From positions 435,046 to 499,045 of the forward strand of contig NZ_JACSQU010000002.1 in the NCBI RefSeq assembly GCF_014836405.1: a stretch of DNA of 64,000 nucleotides, written 5' to 3'. Under the pieces are notes generated by a model. That model saw nothing but the letters and a program-made list of their open reading frames with translations, searched no databases and was not told where the DNA came from. Shown here piece by piece: positions 19,562 to 30,145 of the stretch. Position 1 is the stretch's first letter. Each line of letters opens with the position of its first letter. This stretch comes from Brevundimonas guildfordensis (GTDB lineage Bacteria > Pseudomonadota > Alphaproteobacteria > Caulobacterales > Caulobacteraceae). The position numbers and the translations under genes were made by a program.

Positions 19562-21556
19562 TTACAGCCGCGCCTTGGCCTGTTCCACCACGGCCTCGGC
19601 GGTGATGCCGAACTCGCGGTAGAGGACCTCAGCCGGGGCCGAGGCGCCGAAGCCGGTCATGCCGACGAAGCCGCCATCCTCGCCGATGAAGCGCTCCCAG
19701 CCCTGCTTGATCGCGGCCTCGACGGCGACGCGGACCGTGCCGCGGCCGATGATCGCGTCCTGATAAGCCTTGGGCTGCTGCTCGAACAGGGCGAAGCAGG
19801 GAACCGAGACGACGCGGGTCGGCGTGCCTTCGGCTTCCAGCAGTTCGGCGGCCTTCAGGGCCAGCGCCACTTCGGTGCCGGTGCCGAACAGGGTGACCTT
19901 GGCCTCGCCGTTGGCCGCCTTCAGCTCATAGGCGCCCTTGCGGGACAGGTTCTCGCCCGCGTCGGTCACGCGCACGGCCGGGGTCTTCTGACGCGACAGG
20001 CACAGGGCGGTCGGCGTGGTCTTGTGCTGCAGGGCGACCTGCCAGCACTCCAGCGCCTCGACCGTATCGGCGGGGCGCATGGTCAGCAGGTTCGGGATGG
20101 CGCGCAGGGCCGCCAGATGCTCGACCGGCTGGTGCGTCGGGCCGTCTTCGCCCAGGCCGATGCTGTCGTGCGTCAGGACGTGGATCGCCCGCACGCCCAT
20201 CAGGGCGCCCAGACGGATCGCCGGACGGCTGTAGTCTGCGAACGCCATGAAGGTGCCGCCGTAGGGGATGACCCCGCCGTGCAGCGCCAGACCGTTCATC
20301 GCCGCGGCCATGCCGAACTCGCGGATGCCGTAGTTCAGATAGCGACCGGCGTAGTCCGGCGCGTCCATGATCTGGGTGTTCTTGACGAAAGTGTTGTTCG
20401 AGCCGGTCAGGTCGGCCGAGCCGCCGACCATTTCGGGGATGGCGGCGAACACCGTCTCCAGCGCCTCGCCCGAGGACTGGCGGGTGGCCATTGCGGGCTG
20501 GTCGGCGACCAGCTGCTTCAGCTTGGCGTCCAGCGCCTCGAAGGCGCCGGTCGGCAGGTCGCCGGCCATGGCGCGGGTGAAGTCGTCGCGGTGGTCGTGG
20601 TTCAGCAGACGGGCTTCCCACGCCTTGCGGGCCTTGCCGCCCTGCTTGCCGACCTTGGCCCAGGCCTTCTGGACGCCTTCGGGCAGTTCGAACGGCTCGA
20701 ACGGCCAGTTCAGCCCCTGACGCGTGGCGGCGATCTCGACAGGGCCCAGAGCGGCGCCGTGGGTCTTGTGGCTGCCTTCCAGCGTGGCGGCGCCCTTGCC
20801 GATCTTGGTCTTGCACGCGATCAGCGCCGGCTTGTCCTGCTTGGTCGCCCAGTTCAGCGCCTTCTGGATCTGCTTGTAGTCATGGCCGTCGATGGCCTTG
20901 ACCGCCCAGCCCGAGGCCTTGAAGCGGGCCAGCTGGTCGGTGGCGTCGGATAGCGACAGCTTGCCGTCGATGGTGATCTCATTGTCGTCCCACAGGACGC
21001 ACAGCTTGTTCAGCTTCAGGCGGCCGGCCAGGGCGATGGCTTCCTGCGACACGCCTTCCATCAGGCAGCCGTCGCCGGCGATGACCCAGGTGCGGTGATC
21101 GACCAGATCCTTGCCGAAGCGTGCGGCCAGATGGCGCTCCGCCAGGGCGAAGCCGACCGAGGTGGCGAGACCCTGGCCGAGCGGGCCGGTGGTCGTCTCG
21201 ATCCCGGCCATGTGGCCGTACTCCGGGTGGCCGGCGGTCTTGAAGCCCCACTGGCGGAAGTTTTCCAGCTGCTCGCGGGTCGCGTCCTTGTAGCCGGTCA
21301 GGTGCAGCAGGCTGTAGATCAGCATGGAGCCGTGGCCGGCCGACAGGATGAAGCGGTCGCGGTCGGCCCAGTCGGGGCGGCTGGCGTCGAACTTCAGGAA
21401 TTTCGAGTAAAGCACGGTGGCGACGTCGGCCATGCCCATCGGCATGCCGGGGTGGCCGCTCTTGGCTTTTTCGACCGCATCCATGGACAGCACCCGGATG
21501 GCGTCGGCCATCTGCTTGGGCGAAGGCTTGGCGAATGCGGCTTGGGCGTCGGTCAC
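19562..21556 (-). CDS. tkt: transketolase
   Basis: A thiamine-diphosphate enzyme that moves two-carbon units between sugar phosphates in the pentose phosphate pathway. It has 664 residues, the standard length. SGHPGMPMGMADVATVL near residue 33 gives an active-site His. The ThDP motif runs from GDGCLMEGVSQEAIALAG to WDDN near residues 155-185, and the pyrimidine-domain glutamate lies in NYGIREFGMAAAMNGLALHGG. The gene starts the minus-strand run tkt, esterase, purT, cstA, ybdD, and it is divergent from zauP-zapA across about 100 bases. Confidence 0.96.
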   Translation of the reverse strand: MTDAQAAFAKPSPKQMADAIRVLSMDAVEKAKSGHPGMPMGMADVATVLYSKFLKFDASRPDWADRDRFILSAGHGSMLIYSLLHLTGYKDATREQLENFRQWGFKTAGHPEYGHMAGIETTTGPLGQGLATSVGFALAERHLAARFGKDLVDHRTWVIAGDGCLMEGVSQEAIALAGRLKLNKLCVLWDDNEITIDGKLSLSDATDQLARFKASGWAVKAIDGHDYKQIQKALNWATKQDKPALIACKTKIGKGAATLEGSHKTHGAALGPVEIAATRQGLNWPFEPFELPEGVQKAWAKVGKQGGKARKAWEARLLNHDHRDDFTRAMAGDLPTGAFEALDAKLKQLVADQPAMATRQSSGEALETVFAAIPEMVGGSADLTGSNNTFVKNTQIMDAPDYAGRYLNYGIREFGMAAAMNGLALHGGVIPYGGTFMAFADYSRPAIRLGALMGVRAIHVLTHDSIGLGEDGPTHQPVEHLAALRAIPNLLTMRPADTVEALECWQVALQHKTTPTALCLSRQKTPAVRVTDAGENLSRKGAYELKAANGEAKVTLFGTGTEVALALKAAELLEAEGTPTRVVSVPCFALFEQQPKAYQDAIIGRGTVRVAVEAAIKQGWERFIGEDGGFVGMTGFGASAPAEVLYREFGITAEAVVEQAKARL

Positions 21557-21655
21557 GGCGAGACCTTTCCTCAGGAACAGGATAAAGCGGGGGCGGCGCC
21601 GCTTTACCCCGGCGCGCCGGCAGGTTCTACACGGAATCTGGAAGAAAGGACCCCC

Positions 21656-21943
21656 ATGGACGCGGTTACGGCTGCAAAGGCGCGGATCGATCGGGCGCTG
21701 GCCGATCTGGAACGCAAGGTGTTGGAGCTGAAGGCGAGGCCCGCCTCGGCGCCGCCCATCCCCGACGACGACCTGTTCGCGCCGCGTCCTTCGAACGCGG
21801 CCGACGTGGCGCGCATCGCCGTGCTTGAAGACGTCGGCCAGGAAACGGCTCAGGCCCTGGCCCGCGCCGCCGACGCCGTGCGCGAGGTGCTGGCGCAGCA
21901 GCAGGCGGCCCCACAGCGGGCGGGACCAGAGGAGACGAACTGA
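21656..21943 (+). CDS. zauP: ZauP-like coiled-coil division protein
   Basis: A 95-residue, mostly helical protein that overlaps the start of zapA by one base (TGATG). In Caulobacter a small coiled-coil protein in this position, ZauP, pairs with ZapA to focus the FtsZ ring. The N-terminal half (residues 1-30, AKARIDRALADLERKVLELKAR) and the C-terminal part (VLEDVGQETAQALARAADAVREVLAQQQ) read as coiled coils around a Pro-rich linker. The start at 21656 has GAAAGGA before it. The name rests on position and type of protein rather than on a strong motif. Confidence 0.7.
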   Translation: MDAVTAAKARIDRALADLERKVLELKARPASAPPIPDDDLFAPRPSNAADVARIAVLEDVGQETAQALARAADAVREVLAQQQAAPQRAGPEETN

Positions 21944-22284
21944 TGGCGACGGTGACGGTGGAAGTTCACGGCCGCCCCTATGCGGTGGGCTGCGCCGACG
22001 GACAGGAGGCGCGGGTGCGCGACCTTGCGTCCCAGTTCAACGAGCGGGTGCAGGGCGTTTCCGACCAGGTGGGGCAGGTCGGCGACGTGCGGCTGTTCCT
22101 GATGGCGGCGCTGATGCTGGCGGACGAGCTTCAGGAGGCGAAGCGCAACGCGGCGGTTCAGAACTCGGGCCGCGCCAAGGCGGCCGCTGCGGCGGCTGCG
22201 CCTCCCGCCGCCGCCAGCGAAGGCGTGGCCGAGGCCCTGAACGCGGTCGCCGCCAGGATCGAGAAGATCGTCCAGACGATCTGA
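21943..22284 (+). CDS. zapA: cell division protein ZapA
   Basis: ZapA binds FtsZ and bundles its protofilaments at midcell. The 113-residue protein has the N-terminal beta hairpin (VTVEVHGRPYAVGCADGQE), the conserved VRDLASQFNERVQ helix, a long helix with MAALMLADELQEAK, and an Ala-rich linker (residues 77-92) before a final helix ending EKIVQTI. It is translationally coupled to zauP. A stable hairpin follows, then a probable 6S RNA and fau, the same order zapA-ssrS-fau as in gammaproteobacteria. Confidence 0.92.
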   Translation: MATVTVEVHGRPYAVGCADGQEARVRDLASQFNERVQGVSDQVGQVGDVRLFLMAALMLADELQEAKRNAAVQNSGRAKAAAAAAAPPAAASEGVAEALNAVAARIEKIVQTI

Positions 22285-22291
22285 CGTGGGG

Positions 22292-22321
22292 GCCTTCCTC
22301 TCCACTCCTGGGGAGGAAGGC
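22292..22321 (+). terminator. hairpin after zapA
   Basis: GCCTTCCTC (22292-22300) pairs with GAGGAAGGC (22313-22321), and the stem extends inwards by CC/GG. There is no long T-tract, so it may be a weak terminator or a processing hairpin at the 5' side of the 6S RNA. Confidence 0.5.
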
Positions 22322-22329
22322 ATTGTTGA

Positions 22330-22510
22330 AACTGCTCCGAACGCCTATCTTGCTGGACGGCGGGTCCTGCTGCGGCTCACGTCGAAGACAACATATCCTT
22401 CTGACCTTAATTCACTCATAGGGATCTGTCCCTGTCCGGGCTCGAGGGCCTGGGCATACGGAGCCCACCTGGCTACCCAGGTCGAGAGGATTTAAACGTT
22501 CTTCACGGCT
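22330..22510 (+). ncRNA. ssrS: probable 6S RNA
   Basis: 6S RNA binds the housekeeping RNA polymerase holoenzyme and holds it in stationary phase. The non-coding stretch lies exactly between zapA and fau, the conserved place of ssrS. Its 3' half contains GGGCATACGGAGCCC, then the hairpin ACCTGG-CTACC-CAGGT with flanking CGAGAGGATTT, which matches the style of alphaproteobacterial 6S 3' halves. GAACG near 22340 can pair with CGTTC near 22497, closing the ends. Boundaries are approximate and no covariance search was possible. Confidence 0.5.
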
Positions 22511-22537
22511 CACGCGGCGCCGCCAACCTCTCTCTTT

Positions 22538-22631
22538 TTTATGCGCTATCGCTCGGCCCGCGGGGCCTCGCTGCTTGAGCGCGTTTGTGCGCCAACGCTC
22601 GCGACGCGGTCGCTCACTGCTTGAGCGCGTT
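22538..22631. repeat. dispersed repeat containing GCTTGAGCGCG motifs
   Basis: Read on the minus strand it begins CGCGCTCAAGCAG and ends AGCGCATAAA (22583-22538). The same two motifs in the same order occur at 58095-58130, after glyS. A second CTGCTTGAGCGCGTTT copy ends near 22632. The repeat fills the gap between the 6S RNA and the long palindrome. Confidence 0.5.
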
Positions 22632-22651
22632 TCCCGACTTTCCATCTGCTT

Positions 22652-22757
22652 CGTCATCCTCGGGCTTGACCCGAGGATCGGGTTGGGCGACGCGCTCTGC
22701 CTGTCGGCGTTCAGCGCGCCGTTGGGCTGGATCCTTGGGTCAAGCCCGAGGATGACG
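22652..22757. repeat. 106-bp palindromic element with 28-bp inverted ends
   Basis: The arm at 22652-22679 (starting CGTCATCCTCGGGCTTGA) matches the reverse complement of 22730-22757 at 27 of 28 positions. About 50 bases of GC-rich DNA lie between. It has no open frame and sits just before fau. Elements beginning CGTCATCCTCGGGCTTGACCC are common between genes of many alphaproteobacteria. Confidence 0.85.
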
Positions 22758-22774
22758 GCAGAAACGAGCGCCCC

Positions 22775-23320
22775 ATGACCCCCAAGCACGAACTGCGCGC
22801 CGCGATGCGCGCCTTGCGCAAGCGCCTGGCTGAGGTGGATGCTGAGGCGGCCGAGCGGGCGGCGGGCCATGCTGACGCCCTGCCGCCCGGCGAGACCGTC
22901 GCCCTGTATCGCGCCATGGGATCAGAGCTGGACACCGACGTCCTGGCCAATCTCCTGCATCAGTCCGGACGGCGGTTGTGTCTGCCGGTCGTGCTGGAGC
23001 GCGACGCGGCGATGATCTTCCGCGCCTGGGCGCCGGGCGAGCCGCTGGAGCTGGACGCCGCCGGCTGTCCCGCCCCCCTGCCGCTGGGCGAGGTCGTCAC
23101 ACCCGATCTGATCCTCACGCCCCTGCTGGCGTTCGACGCGCACGGCGGGCGTCTGGGGCAGGGCGGGGGCTACTATGATCGAACCTTCGCCGTTCTGCCG
23201 GAGGCCCGACGCATCGGCTTCGCCTATGCCGGCCAGGCGGTCGAACGGCTCGATCTAGAGCCGCATGACATCCGTTTGCATGGCGTTCTGACCGAGACCG
23301 GCTATAGAGCCTTCGCATGA
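22775..23320 (+). CDS. fau: 5-formyltetrahydrofolate cyclo-ligase
   Basis: Returns 5-formyltetrahydrofolate to the active folate pool as 5,10-methenyl-THF at the cost of ATP. The 181-residue protein shows the basic N-terminal helix KHELRAAMRALRKRLAEV, YRAMGSELDTDVL, and the signature GGRLGQGGGYYDRTF (residues 126-140) that binds ATP and folate. It follows the 6S RNA, as fau/ygfA does in many proteobacteria, and overlaps the next gene by four bases (ATGA). No strong ribosome site is visible, and the palindromic element ends only 17 bases upstream. Confidence 0.93.
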   Translation: MTPKHELRAAMRALRKRLAEVDAEAAERAAGHADALPPGETVALYRAMGSELDTDVLANLLHQSGRRLCLPVVLERDAAMIFRAWAPGEPLELDAAGCPAPLPLGEVVTPDLILTPLLAFDAHGGRLGQGGGYYDRTFAVLPEARRIGFAYAGQAVERLDLEPHDIRLHGVLTETGYRAFA

Positions 23321-24138
23321 GACTGGCATTTTTCGGTGACGTGGTCGGCAAGTCCGGGCGCGATGGACTTTCGGACCATCTTCCGGGGTTGAGGCGTGAC
23401 CTCAAACTCGACTTCGTGGTGGTCAACGCCGAGAACGCGGCGGGCGGTTTCGGCATCACCGAGAACACGGCCAACGACATCTTCAACGCCGGGGCGGACG
23501 TCCTGACGCTGGGCAACCACAGCTGGGACCAGCGCGAGGCCCTGACCTATATCGTGCGCGAGCCGCGCCTGATCCGCCCGGCCAACTATCCGCGCCTGAT
23601 GGACGCGCCGGGGCGCGGCGCCGACGTCTTCGTCACGCCGGACGGCCGCCGGGTGCTGGTCATCAACGTGCTGGGCCGCGTCCACATGGACCCGATGGAC
23701 GACCCGTTCAGCGCCGTCGAGCGCGAGCTTGAGGCTGCGCCTCTGGGCGTCGTCGCCGACGCCGTCATCGTCGACATGCACGCCGAGGCGACCAGCGAGA
23801 AGATGGGCATGGGCCACTTCTGCGACGGCCGCGCGAGTCTGGTGGTCGGCACCCACACCCACGTCCCGACCGCCGACGCGCAGATCCTGCCCGGCGGCAC
23901 TGCCTATCAGACCGATGCTGGCGGCTGCTGCGACTATGACTCCGTCATCGGCAACGACAAGGAAGAGCCGCTGCGCCGTTTCACCACCCGGCTGTCGGGC
24001 GGGCGCTACACCCCCGCCAGCGGCCCGGCCACCATCTGCGGCGTGTACGTCGAGACCGACGACCGCACCGGCCTGGCCAAGCGCGTCGAGCCGATCCGCG
24101 TCGGCGGCCGCCTCAGCCAGGCGATCCCGCAGGTCTAG
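23317..24138 (+). CDS. YmdB-family metallophosphoesterase (TIGR00282)
   Basis: A 273-residue phosphodiesterase of the family named for Bacillus YmdB, which hydrolyses cyclic nucleotides and influences lifestyle decisions. The di-metal centre is visible as FFGDVVGKSGRDG (residues 5-17), NAENAAGGFGI, LGNHSWDQRE near residue 67, HAEATSEKMGMGHF near 150 and VGTHTHVPTADAQIL near 178. The usual TDxGMxGxxxSVIG loop reads TDAGGCCDYDSVIG. It overlaps fau by four bases, so the pair is one operon. Its stop lies in a tandem 13-bp duplication shared with the end of the converging P450 gene. Confidence 0.92.
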   Translation: MRLAFFGDVVGKSGRDGLSDHLPGLRRDLKLDFVVVNAENAAGGFGITENTANDIFNAGADVLTLGNHSWDQREALTYIVREPRLIRPANYPRLMDAPGRGADVFVTPDGRRVLVINVLGRVHMDPMDDPFSAVERELEAAPLGVVADAVIVDMHAEATSEKMGMGHFCDGRASLVVGTHTHVPTADAQILPGGTAYQTDAGGCCDYDSVIGNDKEEPLRRFTTRLSGGRYTPASGPATICGVYVETDDRTGLAKRVEPIRVGGRLSQAIPQV

Positions 24139-24156
24139 GCCCCAGGTCTAGGCCCC
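24131..24156. repeat. tandem 13-bp duplication at converging gene ends
   Basis: AGGTCTAGGCCCC is present twice in direct succession (24131-24143 and 24144-24156). The first copy contains the stop of the phosphodiesterase; the second overlaps the end of the P450 gene. Confidence 0.85.
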
Positions 24157-25545
24157 AGGGGCCTGATCCCGACGCGCCCTCAGCCGCAGGCGCAGGGTCC
24201 GCTGGCTGCGCAGGGTGATCTGGTGAGTGGGGCGGGGCTCGGCCCGGGTGATGGCCTCGACCTCGGCGGCCTTGAGGATTTCCGCCAGGGCGATCACCGC
24301 CTCCTGCAGGGCGAAGGCGGCGCCGATGCAGATGCGCGGGCCGCCGCTGAACGGCAGCCAGGCGTAGCGATCGATCGACTTGCGGTTCTGGGGCAGGAAA
24401 CGTTCGGGGCGGAAGGCGTCGGGGTCTTCCCATAGCTTCTCGTGGCGATGGATGACCCAGGGGGCGATCAGCACGCTCTGACCCGCCTTCACCTGATGGC
24501 CGCCGATCTCGTCGTCCGCCAGCGCCTGCCGGATCATGGCGGGAGCGGGCGGGAACAGCCGCATGGCCTCCTCGATCACCGCACGGTGCCAGACCAGGTC
24601 GCGCACGCCGTCCGGGCGGCGGTCCCAGCCGTCGGCTTCGGACTTGAGGATGTCGGCCACGCGCCGGTCGCGGCTGATCAGGTGCAGGGCCCAGCCGAGG
24701 GTGCGCGCCGTCGTCTCGTGCCCCGCCAGGATGAAGGTCAGGATGTTGGAGGCGACCTCATGGTCCGACAGGCCCGAACCGTCGCCTTCTTCGTCGCGCG
24801 CGTTCAGCAGGGCGGTCAGCAGATCGTCAGGGGCGTCGCCGCGTTCCAGTCGGGCGCGGCGCCGGGTCACCAGGGCGGCGACCCGCTCCTCGAAGAAGCG
24901 TGCGGCGCCGCCCGAGGCCACGCGGCCTAGACGCGGGATCCAGTCAGGCGCCTTCAGCGCATCCAGCGGACTGATCCGCGCCCCGACCGACAGATACTGA
25001 TTCAAGGCCTTCTCGAACCCGGCGGCGTCGCCGTCCAGGTCATCGGAGAACAGGGTCGCCGACAGGATGTCGAAGGTCAGGCCGCTCATCTCGCTGTCGA
25101 TGTTCAGGACGCGCGCGCCATGATGCGGCAGGCGCCAGCTCTCGACCCGGCGTCGGCAGACCCGATCCATGATGTCCGCCGTCCGAGGCGTGTAAGCCGG
25201 AGTGAACAGAGGCGCCATGATGCGGCGCTGGCGTCGCCACTGCTCGCCCTCGGTCAGCAGCAGGCCGTCGGCCAGCATGGGCCCCAACACCCGTCTTTGC
25301 AGGTCGCCCTTCACATAGTTGGCGGCGTTGTCGGTCAGCACATGACGAACGCCCGCCGGTTCGCTGACCACCAGCGACCGCCCCAGCGGCGACTGGCCGC
25401 TGATGTAAAGTTCCTTGAAGTGGGCGTCGCCCCAGATTTGCAGCGGATCGCGCCAGCTCTGCCACAGGAAGGGCAGCAGGCTCATTCGCTGGGTCCGGCG
25501 CGGCGGCGTCCAGGGGCGGAAGGTCGAGGCGGCGGCGTCGCTCAT
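24148..25545 (-). CDS. cytochrome P450
   Basis: A 465-residue soluble haem monooxygenase. All core P450 landmarks are present: the oxygen-binding I-helix AGHETTA near residue 275, the ExxR pair in VIEEAMRLFPPAP near residue 322, the PERF meander in FRPERFLPQ, and the haem loop FSGGPRICIGAAFA near residue 400 with the axial Cys. The pattern (SQPLG-type N-terminal region and RRQRRIMAPLFTPAYT) is closer to CYP4/BM3-like bacterial P450s than to the short camphor type. No ferredoxin or reductase gene is adjacent and the substrate is unknown. It converges with the phosphodiesterase gene. Confidence 0.93.
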   Translation of the reverse strand: MSDAAASTFRPWTPPRRTQRMSLLPFLWQSWRDPLQIWGDAHFKELYISGQSPLGRSLVVSEPAGVRHVLTDNAANYVKGDLQRRVLGPMLADGLLLTEGEQWRRQRRIMAPLFTPAYTPRTADIMDRVCRRRVESWRLPHHGARVLNIDSEMSGLTFDILSATLFSDDLDGDAAGFEKALNQYLSVGARISPLDALKAPDWIPRLGRVASGGAARFFEERVAALVTRRRARLERGDAPDDLLTALLNARDEEGDGSGLSDHEVASNILTFILAGHETTARTLGWALHLISRDRRVADILKSEADGWDRRPDGVRDLVWHRAVIEEAMRLFPPAPAMIRQALADDEIGGHQVKAGQSVLIAPWVIHRHEKLWEDPDAFRPERFLPQNRKSIDRYAWLPFSGGPRICIGAAFALQEAVIALAEILKAAEVEAITRAEPRPTHQITLRSQRTLRLRLRARRDQAPGA

Positions 25546-25600
25546 GAAGCGCTCCTTCTCGGGGCGCCTAATGTAGGCGTCCGCGCGCCTCGCGGAAGGG

Positions 25601-25977
25601 CTAGCGCGCCGCCTGCCGGGCCTCCAGCGCGCGCAGGCTGGCTTCTTCGGCCTTCAGGTCTTCAGTCAGTTGGGCCTTCAGCGCCGGGTCGGCGATGGCG
25701 GCCAGCGCGGCGCGCGTCTCCTGCACCGCCTGACGACGGGCGGCGATCAGGCGCGACAGTTCGTCCGCCTCATGCAGGGCCGGACCCGAAGCGGTCGCAC
25801 GACGGATCGCCTGCGCCTCTTCTTCCTCGGTGGTCTTCAGCGCGGCGGCCTGCCGGGCGGCGGCCGCATCGCGCAGGGCGTGCTGGACGGGATCGCCGCC
25901 CTCGAACTCGCAGGCCGACAGCAGGGCGGCGCCCGCGACGACGAGGATGAGGGCGCCAATCCCGGCTTTTGCCCGCA

Positions 25978-25978
<1 letters not shown>
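25601..25978 (-). CDS. small lipoprotein of unknown function
   Basis: A 125-residue predicted lipoprotein: hydrophobic segment then lipobox LLSAC with the lipidated Cys at residue 23. The rest is helical and rich in Ala, Glu and Arg, and looks like a coiled coil (ELSRLIAARRQAVQETRAALAAIADPALK). The ATG overlaps the purL stop (TGATG), so it is probably translated from the purL message. I do not recognise a family. Confidence 0.75.
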
Positions 25979-28188
<2,210 letters not shown>

Positions 28189-28228
28189 GGGCGGGCCTTC
28201 TAGCCCTCTCCGAGGCGTCTGTCAGCCC

Positions 28229-29023
28229 TCACCGGCGTTCGACGCCGCGCCTCAGACCAAAGGTCACGATGACCCCCGCCACCACCAGCACAAAGGCCGC
28301 CGCCAGGGCCGTGAAGGCCAGCACCGGCTTGATCTCCTGCTCGGCCACGAAGGCGCCGACCAGACCCCAGGCGATGGGCAGGGGATAGGCCATCGTCCGC
28401 AGCGCCCAGGTCACGCCGATCCCGACCAGGGTGGTGGCGACCACGGCCAGCACGGCCCAGCCGGTCGGCGACAGGGCGGCGGGCAGGGCCTCGAACGCCG
28501 TCGCCACGGTGATCAGGTTCAGCGGCGACGCGACCGTCAGCCACCCCGCCAGCGCCGCCAGCGGCCAGATCAGGAACCAGCGGTCCCGCTCCGTCGTCCC
28601 GGTCGCGCGAATGGCCCGCGCATTGGCCAGCATCGGCAGCAGCAGAGCCAGGAGCGAGGCGAAGATGACCAGAACACTGGCGGCCTTCAGGTTCATCGCC
28701 GCCATGATGATCCAGAAGCCGATGCCGAAGAAGGCCACGGCCGAGGGCCAGCCCATGCGGTTGATCAACATGCTCTCGCCCGTCTGCGGCAGGGCCTGGC
28801 GACCGGCGTAGATCAGTGTGCCCAGATACAGCAGGCTCCAGATCGAGAAGGCGTAGCCAGCTACTCGCAGGGTCTGGTTGCCGTCGGCGGCGAACTCGGC
28901 CTGGCTCAGGCCGAAACCGCCCAAGGCCTGCACAATGGGCACGATAACGGCGAAGACGGCGGCGGCCAGCACCGCCAGCCGACGCGTCCGCTGGGCGGGG
29001 GTGGGGCGTTCGATGGCGATCAT
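28229..29023 (-). CDS. multi-pass membrane protein, distant TspO/tryptophan-rich type
   Basis: A 264-residue inner-membrane protein with about seven to eight hydrophobic helices. The segment VAGYAFSIWSLLYLGTLIYAGRQALP near residue 53 resembles the AGYVFSIWSLIYL motif of the larger bacterial and plant proteins related to TspO. Repeated WxLLxL patterns elsewhere fit this. No catalytic or cofactor motif is seen. It starts upstream of purL on the same strand with 40 bases between; a half palindrome (CCCTCTCC near 28204) lies in the gap. Function unknown; the family link is tentative. Confidence 0.6.
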   Translation of the reverse strand: MIAIERPTPAQRTRRLAVLAAAVFAVIVPIVQALGGFGLSQAEFAADGNQTLRVAGYAFSIWSLLYLGTLIYAGRQALPQTGESMLINRMGWPSAVAFFGIGFWIIMAAMNLKAASVLVIFASLLALLLPMLANARAIRATGTTERDRWFLIWPLAALAGWLTVASPLNLITVATAFEALPAALSPTGWAVLAVVATTLVGIGVTWALRTMAYPLPIAWGLVGAFVAEQEIKPVLAFTALAAAFVLVVAGVIVTFGLRRGVERR

Positions 29024-29142
29024 GCGTCTCTCCGGCTCAGCTTCACCTTAACTACGCGCCGGGGCCAAGAAGGTTCATCGGGCCACGATGGAACCGCCGC
29101 CCGCCTTCCCGCCTTGCTTTCAGGTCATTGAAGGAGGTCGTC

Positions 29143-29382
29143 ATGCCTGACCCAAACAAGCCGGAACCCATCGAGCAGACGCTTGAAGAGGAGGTCGAGA
29201 CCAACCGCGCTCTGGAACAGGGCCTGGGCGTCGGCGCTCGCGAACTGGCCGCCATCCACGAGTCAGGCGCCGAGGGCACCCTCGAGCGCGCGACAGATGA
29301 GGACGGCGAACCGGTTGAGGAAGAGGTCGAGGTAGGCGACGCTGGCCGCAGCGCCAGCGTCCTGGATCGCAAGGAGCCTTAA
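29143..29382 (+). CDS. small acidic hypothetical protein
   Basis: A 79-residue, highly charged protein (many Glu) with no membrane segment or recognised domain. The ATG is preceded by a near-perfect ribosome site AAGGAGG at 29131-29137, which makes it a convincing gene. Its stop overlaps the stop of the converging purQ. GGAAC at about 29091 with CCTT 17 bases on is a loose match to a general-stress (EcfG) promoter; this is weak inference. Confidence 0.7.
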   Translation: MPDPNKPEPIEQTLEEEVETNRALEQGLGVGARELAAIHESGAEGTLERATDEDGEPVEEEVEVGDAGRSASVLDRKEP

Positions 29383-30041
29383 ACGGCCGCGTAGATGCTC
29401 TGGAACAGGGTGGCGCCGTCGGCGCTGCCCAGTTCGGCTTCGAACGCGCGGTCGGGGTGAGGCATCATGCCCAGCACATTGCCTCGCTCGTTTTGCAGGC
29501 CGGCGATGTCGCCGACCGAGCCGTTGGGGTTGTCGACGTAGCGGAACACCACCTGGCCTTCGCCCTCGATGCGCTTCAGCGTTTCTTCGTCGGCGTAATA
29601 GTTCCCGTCGGCGTTGCCCTGGGTCATGACGATTTCGCGTTGGCCCTGGTAGCCCGAGGTGAAGCGGGTCTGGGCGTTGGCGACCGTGATGCTGATCGGC
29701 TTGCAGATGTATTTCAGGCTGCTGTTGCGCATCAGGGCGCCCGGCAGCATGCCGGCTTCGCACAGGACCTGGAAGCCGTTGCAGATGCCGACCACGGTGA
29801 CGCCGTCGTCGGCGGCCTTCTTGACCGCCTGCATGATCGGGGCCTGGGCCGCCATCGCGCCGCAGCGCAGATAGTCGCCGTAGGAGAACCCGCCCGGCAA
29901 CACGATCAGATCGAGGCCCTTGGGCAGTTCGGTCTCGGCGTGCCAGACCATCTGGACCTGCTCGCCAGTGGAACGTTCGACGGCGACCTTGCAGTCGCGA
30001 TCGCAATTGGAACCGGGGAAAACAATGACGGCTGCGCTCAT
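29379..30041 (-). CDS. purQ: phosphoribosylformylglycinamidine synthase subunit I (glutaminase)
   Basis: The class-I glutamine amidotransferase subunit of FGAM synthase: it releases ammonia from glutamine for PurL. The nucleophilic Cys is in [19 protein letters not shown] near residue 87, and the His of the triad is in [10 protein letters not shown] near residue 197. [10 protein letters not shown] at the N-terminus and [14 protein letters not shown] are typical. The ATG at 30041 has AGGAGG upstream and gives 220 residues; an earlier in-frame start would add six poor residues. purL lies 1.2 kb downstream on the same strand. Confidence 0.95.
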   Translation of the reverse strand: MSAAVIVFPGSNCDRDCKVAVERSTGEQVQMVWHAETELPKGLDLIVLPGGFSYGDYLRCGAMAAQAPIMQAVKKAADDGVTVVGICNGFQVLCEAGMLPGALMRNSSLKYICKPISITVANAQTRFTSGYQGQREIVMTQGNADGNYYADEETLKRIEGEGQVVFRYVDNPNGSVGDIAGLQNERGNVLGMMPHPDRAFEAELGSADGATLFQSIYAAV

Positions 30042-30089
30042 GGCCGGGCCTCCTAGCACCCTTCGGCGGGAATGTCAGGCGGGGCCGCA

Positions 30090-30123
30090 AAATGAAAAGG
30101 CCGCCCACGGCGGGGCGGCCTTT
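30090..30123 (-). terminator. Rho-independent terminator after the propeller protein gene
   Basis: AAGGCCGCCC and GGGCGGCCTT form a 10-bp stem; on the minus strand TTTTCATTTT follows. It ends the transcript of the gene at 30146-31249 and shields purQ. Confidence 0.85.
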
Positions 30124-30145
30124 CCCGTCAGAGCGAACGCCCGGT

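Noticed and set aside
28200-28228. Full CTCTCC palindrome before purL
   Set aside because: Only the left arm (CCCTCTCC) and a loose CCCTCACC are present; no right arm pairs with it, so it is mentioned only as a half copy.
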